Below, in pieces: positions 33,909-43,217 of a stretch of DNA of 43,312 nucleotides. Location of the stretch: positions 1-43,312 of the forward strand of contig JAYMSP010000707.1 in NCBI GenBank assembly GCA_036897095.1, written 5' to 3'. The notes under the pieces were generated by a model, which did no database searches, was not told where the DNA came from, and was given only the letters and a program-made list of their open reading frames with translations. Each line of letters begins with the position of its first letter. The stretch's first letter is position 1. The DNA is from Plantago elongata. Taxonomy: Eukaryota > Streptophyta > Magnoliopsida > Lamiales > Plantaginaceae. A program made the position numbers and the translations under genes.

Positions 33909-34255
33909 ATAGGGTGACTTACATCCCAGTCTCCTATGGTGCCTGTTTTTTGATATAATTTCCCATGCGTTTTGGTACTTAGGGGTGTTTGGATGGGGAT
34001 TTAAATATCCCCATTTGGCTCGATGAACAGTGATTTGGCCTAAAATACACTTAAAATACCCCACTCAAATGTCCATCCAAACACAATTTTCACCAAAATC
34101 CATCCAAATGCCACTCAAATGTACATCCAAACAGCCACTTAGTTTTTAGCTCCAAAATCGTACATTGTAAGCTTTCGAGGTTCTGCAGCCCTACACGGCT
34201 ACTCCTGTGTCCTTTTGAAGCTTCTTCTGTTTCCTTGGGCCACCAAACAGTACGT
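33909..34255 (+). repeat. Left terminal inverted repeat of the MULE (interrupted by a MITE)
   Basis: It pairs with 41871-42040 on the opposite strand. The MITE at 33982-34138 splits it after GGTACTTA. A further unmatched stretch of about 30 bp (34142-34170) separates the MITE from the inner half, which restarts at TTTCGAGGTTCTGCAG. The inner edge, near GGGCCACCAAACAG, is approximate. Confidence 0.65.
33982..34138. mobile_element. PIF/Harbinger-type (Tourist-like) MITE, 157 bp
   Basis: It begins GGGGTGTTTGGATG and ends CATCCAAACAGCCAC, which are near-inverse of each other, flanked by TTA on both sides (33979-33981 and 34139-34141). The GGG-TGTTTGGAT terminus with a TTA duplication is typical of Tourist-like MITEs. 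It has no coding capacity. A 20-bp palindrome (TGGGGATTTAAATATCCCCA) lies just inside the left end, and CACTCAAATGT-CATCCAAACA is duplicated near the right end. Confidence 0.8.
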
Positions 34256-34757
34256 TCGAACTACCCATGTAATACATCTAATCGACGGCACAGTTCGGCA
34301 CACTAAAAGATTGGTGGAAAATATTTTTTAATCATCGTATGGCTACAATTTCGTACTAGAAGAAACATTTTCTATGGTGTTCTTCTTTTCGTTTCGTCCT
34401 CTGATTTTTTAGCCATGCAGTCAATGGAACAAACTATCTCTCTAGTGGCTACTGCAAATGAATCCAATTGGCAATTTCACAAGAAACATGAATAGCTGGC
34501 TCCTGAACTCAAGTTAGCTTCACTAAAGAAAGTTGGCTACTACAAATGAAACTATAGTACGAAAAGTGAAAAGCTGGCTACTAAAAATATGAAGCCATGA
34601 ACTCAATTTCACAAATATAAAGCCATGAACTCAATTTCGCAAAGCTGGCTTCCAAGAAAAAATGAATAGGTGGCTTCTGAACTCAAGTTAGCTTCACTAG
34701 AGGCCATGAACTCAATGAAACCGGCAACTTCTAACAGAGTATAAAAAAGACTTGCAC
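34256..34757. other. Non-coding MULE sequence with short repeats, left of the minus-strand exon
   Basis: In minus-strand sense this is downstream of the exon at 34863-34758, so probably intron or relic. It contains near-repeats on the plus strand: CTCCTGAACTCAAGTTAGCT at 34500 and CTTCTGAACTCAAGTTAGCT at 34674, and AAGCCATGAACTCAATTTC at about 34591 and 34620. GCTGGCT recurs several times. No further exon is recognised. Confidence 0.45.
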
Positions 34758-34863
34758 CTTGAAACGTTGTTGTGAATGAAGAAAAATCCGGGACATCAAC
34801 GGCGTCAATGGATGCCCATATACCACCAGCTATGCAAACCATTGTAAGTTCTCCAGGCAACAT
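34758..34863 (-). pseudogene. Minus-strand copy of a mudrA-type first exon
   Basis: From ATG at 34863 it codes for 35 residues, MLPGELTMVCIAGGIWASID followed by AVDVPDFSS. It ends at a good donor (CAAG then GTGCAAG) in phase 1. The plus-strand exon at 35590 is a paralogue: LTMVCIAGG, a Trp and VPDF are shared, and the donor phase is identical. The pattern (start, hydrophobic strand, GG-x-W) fits the N-terminal domain that precedes the MuDR zinc-binding region in plant MULE transposases. No second exon follows to the left. The domain assignment is moderate; the paralogy is clear. Confidence 0.55.
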
Positions 34864-35079
34864 CGAGTTACGAATAAGAATTATTGGAATGAGCACAACA
34901 AATTCATACGAAAATGGACACTTTTTCTCCCCCAATTTCGTGTAAATTAAAAGGATTATATAACATTGTGAATTTCGAATTTCAAATTCCCCGACGTGAT
35001 GATGTTGTTGGATGAAAAGGGAACACTTACAAGGGCAATTAGCATTAATTGATGCACTGTGAGAGGCAAAGGCTATTAG

Positions 35080-35351
35080 GGGAGCTATAATGGTGATAAT
35101 AAGCTACAACAGGACCAGATACAGATAAAGGGGTATTGGGTCATAAACAATTTAAAGTTGTACTTGTATATCAAAGCCCGTGGTCAGTTTGTGATCTTAA
35201 ACCAATTAATCCGTTTTGGATAATTTTGTTTTAAGTCACAAACCAACGTTGGGCTTTGATATACAGCCCAACCTTTTTGGTGGCTTACGGCCCAGTCCCC
35301 ATTTATCTTTCTATGGTCCGTTTATAGACCAATTTAGCTATTATAGCTCCC
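35080..35351. repeat. Fold-back inverted repeat, centre of a larger decayed palindrome
   Basis: Outer ends are GGGAGCTATAAT (35080) and ATTATAGCTCCC (ending 35351). Inner arms are GTATATCAAAGCCC (about 35167) and GGGCTTTGATATAC (about 35251), meeting around 35215. Arms are about 130 bp and imperfect. No convincing target duplication is seen. The sequence outside it also mirrors loosely (ACAGTGCAT, AATTTGAA) out to the two divergent first exons. It may be either a MITE in a bidirectional promoter or two head-to-head MULE ends. Confidence 0.65.
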
Positions 35352-35589
35352 GCGGTAGCTTCTGTGAACAACACTCATAACAGTGCATGCTTTTTGATGG
35401 ATATTTTGTACTTTGTACTGTATGCGACTCACTAACCCATAAACATCACTTCTTATAATTTGAATTTTCAAACTTGGATATTGTGATAACCCCAACAAAT
35501 TATAGGCTTACAAACAAAATTTTCCATTTTCTCTAAAACAATTTTGAGATACACTCCTTGCTGGGCTTATAGGAGGAAAAAATTCGAAT

Positions 35590-37133
35590 ATGAACACGTT
35601 GATGAGCTCGGGCAGGCTGACCATGGTGTGTATAGCAGGCGGCACATGGGTGACCATCGACAGTGATGATGTGCCGGATTTTGCTGGATTTGTTATAAAA
35701 TTTCGTGGTAAGCAACTCTAAATTGGTTTTTGAGTCTTTACTACCTGGATGTGAAAGACTTCCATATGATTGATTAACCACGATTTTATGTACAAACCCA
35801 ACATTTTTATGTTCCGTTACTTGTTATATGTTATGCTCATATATAATGGATAGTTAAGTCATGAAGAACCACATAGTTTTTCTTGGCGTAGTTGATGGAT
35901 TAAGTAATAGTCATGAAATATCGCCATGGTAGTAATTCTTCTTTAGCCTGCTAGTTTTCAATTGTTGGTTGGATCAAAGTGCTGGCTGTGGTAGATTCAA
36001 TATGCTAGTTTCTAGTGGTGGCTTAATTATGGTGCTGGCTATGGTAAATTCAGTATGCTAGGTTCAAGGGTTGGCTTAATAATAGGGCTGGCTATGGTAA
36101 ACTCAAAGTGCTGGCTATGCTAAATTCATTATGCTAGCTACTACTGTGTGCTTAATTATAGTTCTGGCTATGGTTAATTTAGTATGCTAGTTCCAAGTGT
36201 TGGTTTAAGTTTTAGTGCTGGCTCTGGTAACTTCGAAGTGCTGGCTATGCTAGATTCATTACGCTAGTTTCTATTGTTTGCGTAATTATAGTGCTGGCTA
36301 TGGTAAATTAAGTATGCTAGTTCCAAGGGTTGGCTTAAATTATAGTGCTGGCTATGGTAAATTTAGTATGCTAGTATCAAGGGTTGACTGAAAGTTGGTC
36401 CGAGGATCCATTGGTTCAGGACCAGCTGAGGTGCAAATTTTGTAATTCATATGGGTGTACTACTTATGTGTACATGTGGAATCTGATATGTGGTTTTGCC
36501 AACGACGTGTATATTGTGTAGAGAATGCGACTCCGGGGTTCACCGCAGCCCGTTTTGAATTCGAGATCACTAAGGGCGACAAATGCTCTCTTACTTGTCA
36601 GTCAGAATTCAAGAACATGGTACTTTTATGCAAGGCACTCGGCACGACAAATGTTGTCATCTCCGTGCCGGTTGTCATATCCCATACTCTACAACCTACA
36701 CATGCCGCTAGATTAACAGACTATTACCCAGTTACAAAGGGTGGGGGCACACGTGTCAAATCAAGGAAATGTAACACCTGGTGTTGCCCCCTCTGCTGTA
36801 CCCGATCATATCGCCTAACCTTGTTCTGAGGTAACCCCGGACAGATTGCCCAGAACTCCAGAAAAACAAACCAGGGCAGCCAGAGATGCCCATCGAAGGT
36901 ATACATCAGCTAGTGGTGAAATGTTTTCGAGTGCCATCACTGGAAGACCAAATTACATGTGCAACCCTAAGACCGAAAGGCCAATGCTTAGGTCCGCCAA
37001 CTGGGTCGAATATATAAAGGGTCTTGGCCAGGAGTTCAACGGGGGTGTCACAGAGTTCCGGTGTAAACTAGCTAGTCAAGTATTGTGCCAAACTTGGATA
37101 CCGATTCGACTATATAAAGAACAATTCTCGTAA
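35590..37133 (+). pseudogene. mudrA-type MULE transposase, N-terminal part only
   Basis: Exon 1 (35590-35707) encodes MNTLMSSGRLTMVCIAGGTW and ends at CGTG then GTAAGC, phase 1. The intron runs to an acceptor at 36521 (TTGTGTAG) and contains a minisatellite. Exon 2 joins in frame (ENATPGFTAARFEFEITKGD). After a frameshift near 36760 and a stop at about 36815 it continues to a region resembling the MuDR N-terminal zinc-binding lead-in (WVEYIKGLGQEFNGGVTEFR, near 37000-37060), ending with a stop at 37131. The DDE catalytic domain and SWIM zinc finger are absent, so no transposase can be made. Orientation is convergent with the DUF1985-like gene, 274 bp apart. Confidence 0.58.
35979..36398 (+). 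repeat. Higher-order minisatellite in the mudrA-type intron
   Basis: The basic unit is about 53-54 bp (GTGCTGGCTATGGTAAATTC, AGTATGCTAGTTCCAAGGGT, then TGGCTTAATTATA). Starting at 35979 the units run 53, 54, 22, 53, 54, 23, 53, 54, 54 bp. A truncated 22-23 bp unit follows every second full unit, giving a super-repeat of about 130 bp present about three times. Alternate full units differ consistently (CTATGGTAAA versus CTATGCTA), which confirms the higher-order period. Confidence 0.85.
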
Positions 37134-37406
37134 TATAACCGCAAGATGCAAGGAGAGGGTTGCAAAAGGATGTAAACTAGTCAAGTTCACGTACTTTTTT
37201 CTCAATAGATTGTTCATTGTCTGATACATCAGGTCTCTGACAAGATACCCTGTCAACTTTGCCACGAACTAACATTTTTTTTTAATTTTTTTCGATGAAT
37301 TGAACTTTGTATTAAAAAAAAAATAAAAAGTACTAAAAAAATTAAAGAAGACTCTGAGATATGCTCACTCTTAGCATCAACAACATCACGCAGGTGCACT
37401 AGTTCC
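37134..37406. other. Spacer between convergent MULE genes
   Basis: Non-coding and A/T-rich, with an A-run near 37313-37325. It separates the end of the mudrA-type fragment from the end of the DUF1985-like gene. Convergent genes with a short spacer are also the arrangement in maize MuDR. Confidence 0.45.
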
Positions 37407-40400
37407 TCACATACAACCTCCATGGACAATATCTTCGACAGTCTGTTCTGATATCATTTGACCCACACTGTCAATCTTCAAGCGATCCTCGCAACTCCTG
37501 GACTCATACTCCACCAATTTTTCCTTCCGCATAACTACCTCTCGTGCATCGTTATCATCATCAAGCCTTGTGTACCTCCTGACAAGCACACAAAAATAAA
37601 AAAAGAGATCATTGCTTTCCCAGATTACATAGAAGACGGATAAAACAGAAAGCACTAATGGTTCGACGATAGGGAGATTAAAATGACCAAGTGTAAGCAT
37701 TAATCTGAGACCAATATCCAATATAACAACATGCCAACAATAACAAACCTCAGGTCTTCGGGCAGATCAAATCCCAGTTTGCCCGCACAGAGTTGCACAA
37801 TCATCTGCTACATCATCCGCGGATGAACTGCAACCGTTTTTGTCGGCTCCTTCGTTCGTGCAGATCAAAGCAGCATTCTCCCAGTAAATGCCTGCTTTGT
37901 ATGAACTAGAGGTAATCGTCAGGAGATTACCGGGAGTGTATGAATCAATTATTAAGGCCTCATGATCCATTGGTTCAATAACCTCTAGTTCCTACAACGG
38001 AAAGAAGAACAGTTTCAATAATGCAGTTTTCAGAACAACGTATGCTAGTAAACAAAAAATCCCATATTCTTTGCAAGTTTAGGGGAAACAAAAATTAGAA
38101 CTTGTTCAATATGGAAACATCATAAACATTAATCAGTTGGAGGTCATGTGAAAAAAACCTGCTGCGCCATATCGGGCTCCCAGAGAATACCGCCATTACG
38201 TGCCGTGGGACACGAAGATCCCACTTCCGGAACCTCGGGAAGTTGGGCGCATCAGGTGTAGGATCAATTAGGCACCCCATTTCACACAGCCAAAACTGTG
38301 AGATCAGGGAAAAAGGGTTAAAGCACCACTACAGTTAACATGGTTCGAAAACTTAAATGCCATAAGCAAATCGAACACATAGTTGCTGATAGATACATCT
38401 CATACCAGTAGGAAGATAGCACACCCAACAATCTTTAGAGTCGAAGCCTTCCTGGTGGATATGAGCAACCCGTCAGCTAAGTACCCACACCAGTCATATT
38501 TGGATATGTTGTCAAAGTCCTCTAAATACCATATCATCCCAACGCACACAGAGTTATTATTCGGCATGAATAAGACCGACAGTAGTAACATGCGTACCAA
38601 CCTTGCCACATTACATGCTACATGTGGCTCTTCTGCGGTGCAGTTAACCTTATCCTTCAAGGCATCAAGTATTACCGAGCGCGATAGTAGAAACTTGCGC
38701 TTCGGTCGGAATGGCCAACACCTATCCATGAATTCAGACGACTCACCCACCCCACTACCCCTGTGGATGGGCCAGTTACCCCCACGCACACCGAATATCA
38801 GCTTAAAGTCCATTGCCCGAGGGCACACCAAAGCGCCTCCAATGTAAAATCCATCAATCCCATTAGTCGTGCGACATGCTGCTTTCCCCAGAATGTCAGC
38901 TATAAGCGAGTCCGATTTTTTGTATCTATTATATTCATCAACCCCCATTTCTCGAGAGGCCAGCACAAAAACCCAAAACGGTGTCTCCACTATCTGCTCA
39001 AGGTGATGCTCCTTCAGGCCAAGCTGTTTGAGTTTGCAAATAGCGGACTGCAGATTGCTCTGATTAGTTTGGATAAGATGACTCTGCAAAGTAGAGAAAA
39101 GATTTAAGGCCCCTACATATATTCGGCAAGCCCCACCGCTTCAAAGTACCCCGTAATGGTTGATTATACAACGATTGCTCAGTTTTACGTTTATCACCAC
39201 GCGTGCGGAGTGTCTTCATAACAACTACAACAACAACGACAAAGAGACAGAATTACGTATTTCACCGAAATCACAGATGCAGGCAAAACTCATGGAAATA
39301 ACATGTCAAAATCAATTGCTTTCTACTAACGGCCAAATGTAAATCCTACAGGCAACGCATATCGTGTAAAACCTACTTGGCATACTAACTGGCAGATGTG
39401 ATCATCCGCTCCTTTGGCTACTCCTCGTAACCATGCGTGGCATATCGGAGATGACATCAACAGGTTCACCTGCTGCTAAATAACGATGAAATAAAGAACA
39501 CTACAAACATTTTTTGGCACGTGTAAAACATGGGTCAACAAACGCAGGAAGGGAAGTAAAACCCTGCCAGACAGTGATTTGGGAATTAAATTATCTAACC
39601 ATCCTATCAAAATGGGAACATACAGTTGTGTAAGGTATCAAGCCCACTCGCTGCAAACGAGACAGTCTTCCTAGCCCGTTTTGCCACAATCATATCCGCT
39701 GGATGAAATAGAACACAACAAATAGCTTAGTTGCATCTGGGTTCCTACAACAACAGAATTGAATCCCTGTCTAACGGAAACAAAAGGAAAATGGAGTATG
39801 GGATAGTACCCTTCATTTCAGTAGGTGCTGACTCCCTCTTATCATGATCATCATTATCTAATTTAAACAATGAATAAAGTAGCCCATTCAGATTTGGGCA
39901 GGACAGATTAATAGTTGCCCGCATAAATATAAAAGTTTCATAGCCAATCCTACCCGACTCAATCAAATAGACGGATCTTGCAAGCCGCCCCTTGTGTCGA
40001 ATCCTCAAAAGTGGTGAATCGACCACTGCCGGTTCAGGTGCTTGTAAAATAAAACAGAACACGGAGTAAAAAAGTACATTCGCAAACAGGGGACACCAAG
40101 CCAACTGACTAGCATACCCATTTATTAACAAATGCGATCAACGACAAAATAACTCGCAGCCCACTGTGCATGATTTATATATGATTTATATCAAATGGTA
40201 AAAAAGTAAGACAACGGAATACCAACAAAAAAAGAAATTGGGCGTCTTAGACGAGGGAAAAAACAATCAAGACAACATCGCCTGGCTGAGCTACAGCCCA
40301 ACTACTCTTATGAAAAGAAATACCAATTCGCACAGCACAAAAAAAATCAAAACACTATGAGAGAATGTCACGTACCTACAGAAGGTATCTGCGTCCCAAA

Positions 40401-40541
40401 AATTGAATCGATTGAACACACAACATCGTCGATTGTGTCATCATTGCTGGCTGAATTGATAGCCACTGGGCTATCTGCGCCGACAGTAGTCGGTTTGAGC
40501 TCACGAGCACCACCTGCGAAAATAGTAGAGCTACCGACCAT
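37407..40541 (-). pseudogene. Multi-exon gene with DUF1985-like domain, captured in the MULE
   Basis: Supported exons on the minus strand are 40541-40376 (ATG, MVGSSTIFAGG), 40040-39810, 39698-39624, 39475 to a TGA at 39404, one around 39215-39120 (KTLRTRGDKRKTEQ), 39083-38406, 38295 to about 38165, 37991-37749 and 37578-37407 (stop). The first four join in phase through good GT-AG sites, and so do 39083-38406 and 38295. The 39083-38406 exon holds the domain: LEQIVETPFWVFVLASREMG, MDFKLIFGVRGGNW, then WYLEDFDNISKYDW, continuing in the next exon with FWLCEMGCLIDPTPDAP. This pattern fits DUF1985, which often precedes Ulp1-type protease domains in plant transposon genes. No protease His/Asp/Cys box is found. 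An in-frame TGA and a one-base conflict in 37991-37749 suggest a pseudogene, unless splicing differs. Confidence 0.62.
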
Positions 40542-40754
40542 TAAACCCCAAACGAGCTTGGAAGAAAAATATCAAAAAAACATCCCACCGGCGAAAACCC
40601 ATTCAGAGCTGGCTACAAGAAGCTTACAAGCTCGGGAATGAGCAACATACGGAACACCGTGCTCAGGGCCCGATCAGCGTCGGACTCACTTTCCATTTAA
40701 CGTATCGCTGGAGAAATTCCACCGGAAAATTCGAAGACGTACGGAAAATCGACA
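40542..40754 (-). other. 5' region of the DUF1985-like gene
   Basis: Relatively GC-rich sequence just upstream (minus strand) of the proposed ATG at 40541, with an open frame but no domain. It is probably leader or proximal promoter; the 106-bp tandem duplication begins right after it. Confidence 0.35.
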
Positions 40755-40966
40755 GCACCGACACTCTTCAACAGTGCAATAAACCGAATTGAATAACATA
40801 GCAACCGAGTGAAAAGTACCGCCCGAGTAGAGTATAATCAATTCAATCAGGGAAGAGACGGCACCGACACTTTTCAACAGTGCAATAAATCGAATTGAAT
40901 AACATAGCAACCGAGTGAAAAGTACCGCCCGAGTAGAGTATAATCAATTCAATCAGCGATTCAATC
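40755..40966 (-). repeat. 106-bp tandem duplication upstream of the DUF1985-like gene
   Basis: Copy 1 is 40755-40860 and copy 2 starts at 40861. Each begins GCACCGACACTTTTCAACAG (one C/T difference) and contains CCGCCCGAGTAGAGTATAAT. Very few differences are visible, so this duplication is young compared with the surroundings. Read on the gene's strand it includes ATTATACTCTAC, a possible TATA-like element present twice. Confidence 0.85.
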
Positions 40967-41870
40967 AGGAAAGAGACTGGACGCAGAAAAAATTATGGGG
41001 GAGCGATCGTTACTCATGGACTAAAATTGTTTAGTGTATTATATTTTAAGATGACAACTGATGTTAGTTCGAGATAAATTTTATTATATAAATAACAACC
41101 GATCACACTAATTTTATAATAAAGTAAAAATTCAATAAATATAATCTATTTACAATATAATACCATTATATTCAAGAAAGAAAATAATAAAAATTTCTTC
41201 ATCGGATGATTTTGAACTTTGTAGATATTTGCTCAAAACCCAGTTGAGAGTAAGTGATTATTGAAAACGGGTCCAACTCAGAATTCAAAACAATCTACTA
41301 CTAAGAATTAAAATTTTGTGATTTTTTTTTTTTAAAAAGGATAACTAGAGTTCATCATTATACAATTGAACTTATGAGCAAACCGGAAAACTAAAGAAAA
41401 GAAACGAAAAAGATGAATTGGGTGTAAGTCAAATTCTAGAAAATGTCACAATTCAACTAAGCAAACGAAGTAGACAAGTTCAAGAAAACTGCAATTTTTA
41501 GCTAATTTTTTTTTCCGAATTGTAATAAATGTAACCTTGAAAGAAATGGAGCAGCAGCGAAATGGATAATTAATGGACTGTTCTCTGACAAGTGAAACAA
41601 ACTACAGATGAAGCTCTCAGTTTTTTTTAAAGGAAACATAACGAATTACAGATGAAACTCTCAGTTGTCCAGTAGTTTACACAATTATTCGAACAAGTAA
41701 ACAAACAATATTATTAAATATATTAATTCATAAGGGACATATTAGTAATTTCAGAGTAAAAATTCAGGGGCAACAATTGCTGCCCCTTGCTCCTTAGTGC
41801 ATCCGTGCCTGAATTCAATTGTATACTACGTAGTACAAACAATATCGATGATGGGATGTGTCATATGGTT
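40967..41870. other. AT-rich non-coding MULE sequence
   Basis: No gene is seen. A 20-bp palindrome-like hairpin (GGGGCAACAATTGCTGCCCC) lies at 41768-41787. ACAGATGAAGCTCTCAGTTT (41604) and ACAGATGAAACTCTCAGTTG (41647) form a direct repeat. Confidence 0.5.
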
Positions 41871-42040
41871 GGAAGGCTGGTATGTGGCCCCAAAACGTAC
41901 GAGACAAGCAATGAACTGAAATGGTAACGTATAGGGATGCAACGCTCAAAGTACTGCAGGACCTCGAAATAAGTGTATAAAAGGCATGGGAGTTATATAA
42001 AAAAAATTCACCCTGGGGACTGGGATGTAAGACGCCCCAT
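41871..42040 (-). repeat. Right terminal inverted repeat of the MULE
   Basis: It is the inverse of the left repeat. The outer 20 bases end ...GATGTAAGACGCCCCAT. Inner landmarks are GGCATGGGAGTTATATAA, CTGCAGGACCTCGAAA and GTGGCCCCAAAACG. Confidence 0.7.
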
Positions 42041-43216
42041 TACTTTTGGTGCTTTGAGGTATTATTTCCGGGTGTTTGCACAAGCCACAAGGCCATTATG
42101 TGGTTGTTTCTCATGGAGGTAGGGGTCACAAGTGAGGGTCAGGTATTTACTACTTTCTCATGTCTCGGTAGAGAGTATCATATTTTTTCAGAGGTGTCTG
42201 AGACTTTAACTCAAGTAACTAGACCGCTATGATCTAGTTTTCAATATCTTGAGGAGCTCAAGGGATTGGACCATGTTGATCTAATCTTAAATACCTTGAT
42301 GTTTTTTGTACTTTTTTCCTTATCCTTGTGATATTGTGTCTTGGTGAGATGAATATTTAGTATATTCTGAGGAGTCATGAGACTTTAACTCGAGGGTTTT
42401 GACCAAAGTGATCCTAGCTGAAATATCTTGAGGTGATTCTATTCTATCTTGTGGTTCTTTGGGGTTTTAGTGACTATAGTGACTTCTTAAATCACTTGCC
42501 ACTTTAGTACCTTGAAAGCATAGGGTGTAGGAGACTAGTAAAATTGGACGGGGCGAGCCTCTCCTCGTGACAATATCTTAAATAGCTTGCCACTGGACAT
42601 GTCTGAGCCTAGGGTGGAGGGGTGTTGCTAATAAGTGGGATTGGAACCCGGTTCATGACTAGTCCTTAAATTCCTTGCCACTTGCCGTAGGGGGATAGGG
42701 TGGAGGGATGTCATTAGCATAGTTATTGGATCTCTTGAGTATTGGTGAGAGGAGTATCTTATATATTTTGAGGAGTCCCTTGACTTTCAGCTCAAGTAGC
42801 TAGACCTTGGTGATCTAGCTTTCAATATCTTGGGGAATTCAAGGGGTTAAACCATTTGGATTTAATCTTCAATATCTTGAGGTTTTCTTCTTTTTTTGAG
42901 TTTGGAGTTGTACCTTCGTGATCTAGCTTTTTCAATGGTGGCATGTACCTTTTTTGGGTGGTGAAAGTAATAACCATGGTGAAGAAGTGGCCTGATTGAT
43001 ATTATTCCTTTGTGACATATTTTGGTCTGCGTATTTTTTCGGTTTCGGTGCTTCTCATGTGTATTTTGGAGAGTACTTTTGAGTTGTGTTTAGATGTGCT
43101 CATTTGATTTGAACGCCATGGTTATGATGGTTCTTTTTCTTTGTAATTGATCTGTCGTGCGCATTTCTTGTGCTTGCGATTTATTTAATAAATTTTTTAG
43201 TCATTTAAAAAAAAAA
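42041..43216 (+). other. LINE 3' UTR, second part, with poly-A tail
   Basis: Non-coding, starting with the MULE target duplication TACTTTTGG and ending in a 10-base poly-A (43207-43216) preceded by AATAAA (about 43187). Degenerate internal repeats are present: AGCTAGACC-TGATCTAG-TTTCAATATCTTG at about 42210 and 42796, with a weaker copy near 42380. A second type with CTTGCCACT occurs near 42497, 42578 and 42674. Confidence 0.65.
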
Positions 43217-43217
43217 T

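Larger units (their letters stand above)
33909..42040. mobile_element. Mutator-like element (MULE) carrying a captured DUF1985-like gene
   Basis: 8132 bp. The left end (ATAGGGTGACTTACATCCCA) and the inverse of the right end (ATGGGGCGTCTTACATCCCA) match, and similarity continues inward: CCCATGCGTTTT/CCCATGCCTTTT, TTTCGAGGTTCTGCAG/TTTCGAGGTCCTGCAG and GGGCCAC/GGGGCCAC. The terminal inverted repeats are therefore long, roughly 180 bp, as in MULEs. The flanks are TTGTTTTGG (33900-33908) and TACTTTTGG (42041-42049), a 9-bp target duplication with 7 matches. Inside are mudrA-type fragments (34758-34863 minus, 35590-37133 plus) and a DUF1985-like gene (minus, 40541-37407). It lies in the 3' UTR of the LINE. 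Confidence 0.75.
27575..43216 (+). mobile_element. LINE (non-LTR) retrotransposon, interrupted by a MULE
   Basis: The element runs from 27575 to a poly-A tail at 43207-43216. It contains ORF1 with an RRM-like domain, ORF2 with endonuclease, reverse transcriptase (FADD) and zf-RVT zinc-binding region, and a long 3' UTR. It lies between two 15-bp target duplications inside the 3' LTR of copia B. An 8.1-kb MULE splits its 3' UTR at 33908/42041. Without the MULE the LINE is about 7.5 kb, apparently full length. Stops and frameshifts in both ORFs show it is dead. Confidence 0.85.

Noticed and set aside
34609..34935. 108-codon minus-strand open frame as one continuous protein
   Set aside because: Only the 35 codons before the GTGCAAG donor resemble the paralogous exon; the rest reads through an intron-like stretch.
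35979..36398. CRISPR-like array
   Set aside because: Units are directly adjacent with no unique spacers, and the DNA is plant nuclear; it is a minisatellite.
38383..38847. 154-codon open frame on the plus strand
   Set aside because: It is antisense to the DUF1985-like exon, which has domain support and consistent splice sites on the minus strand.
37407..40541. Ulp1 (C48) protease catalytic domain in the captured gene
   Set aside because: Looked for His-Asp-Cys spacing and a Q-NG-DCG-like box in all minus frames of the visible exons and found none.
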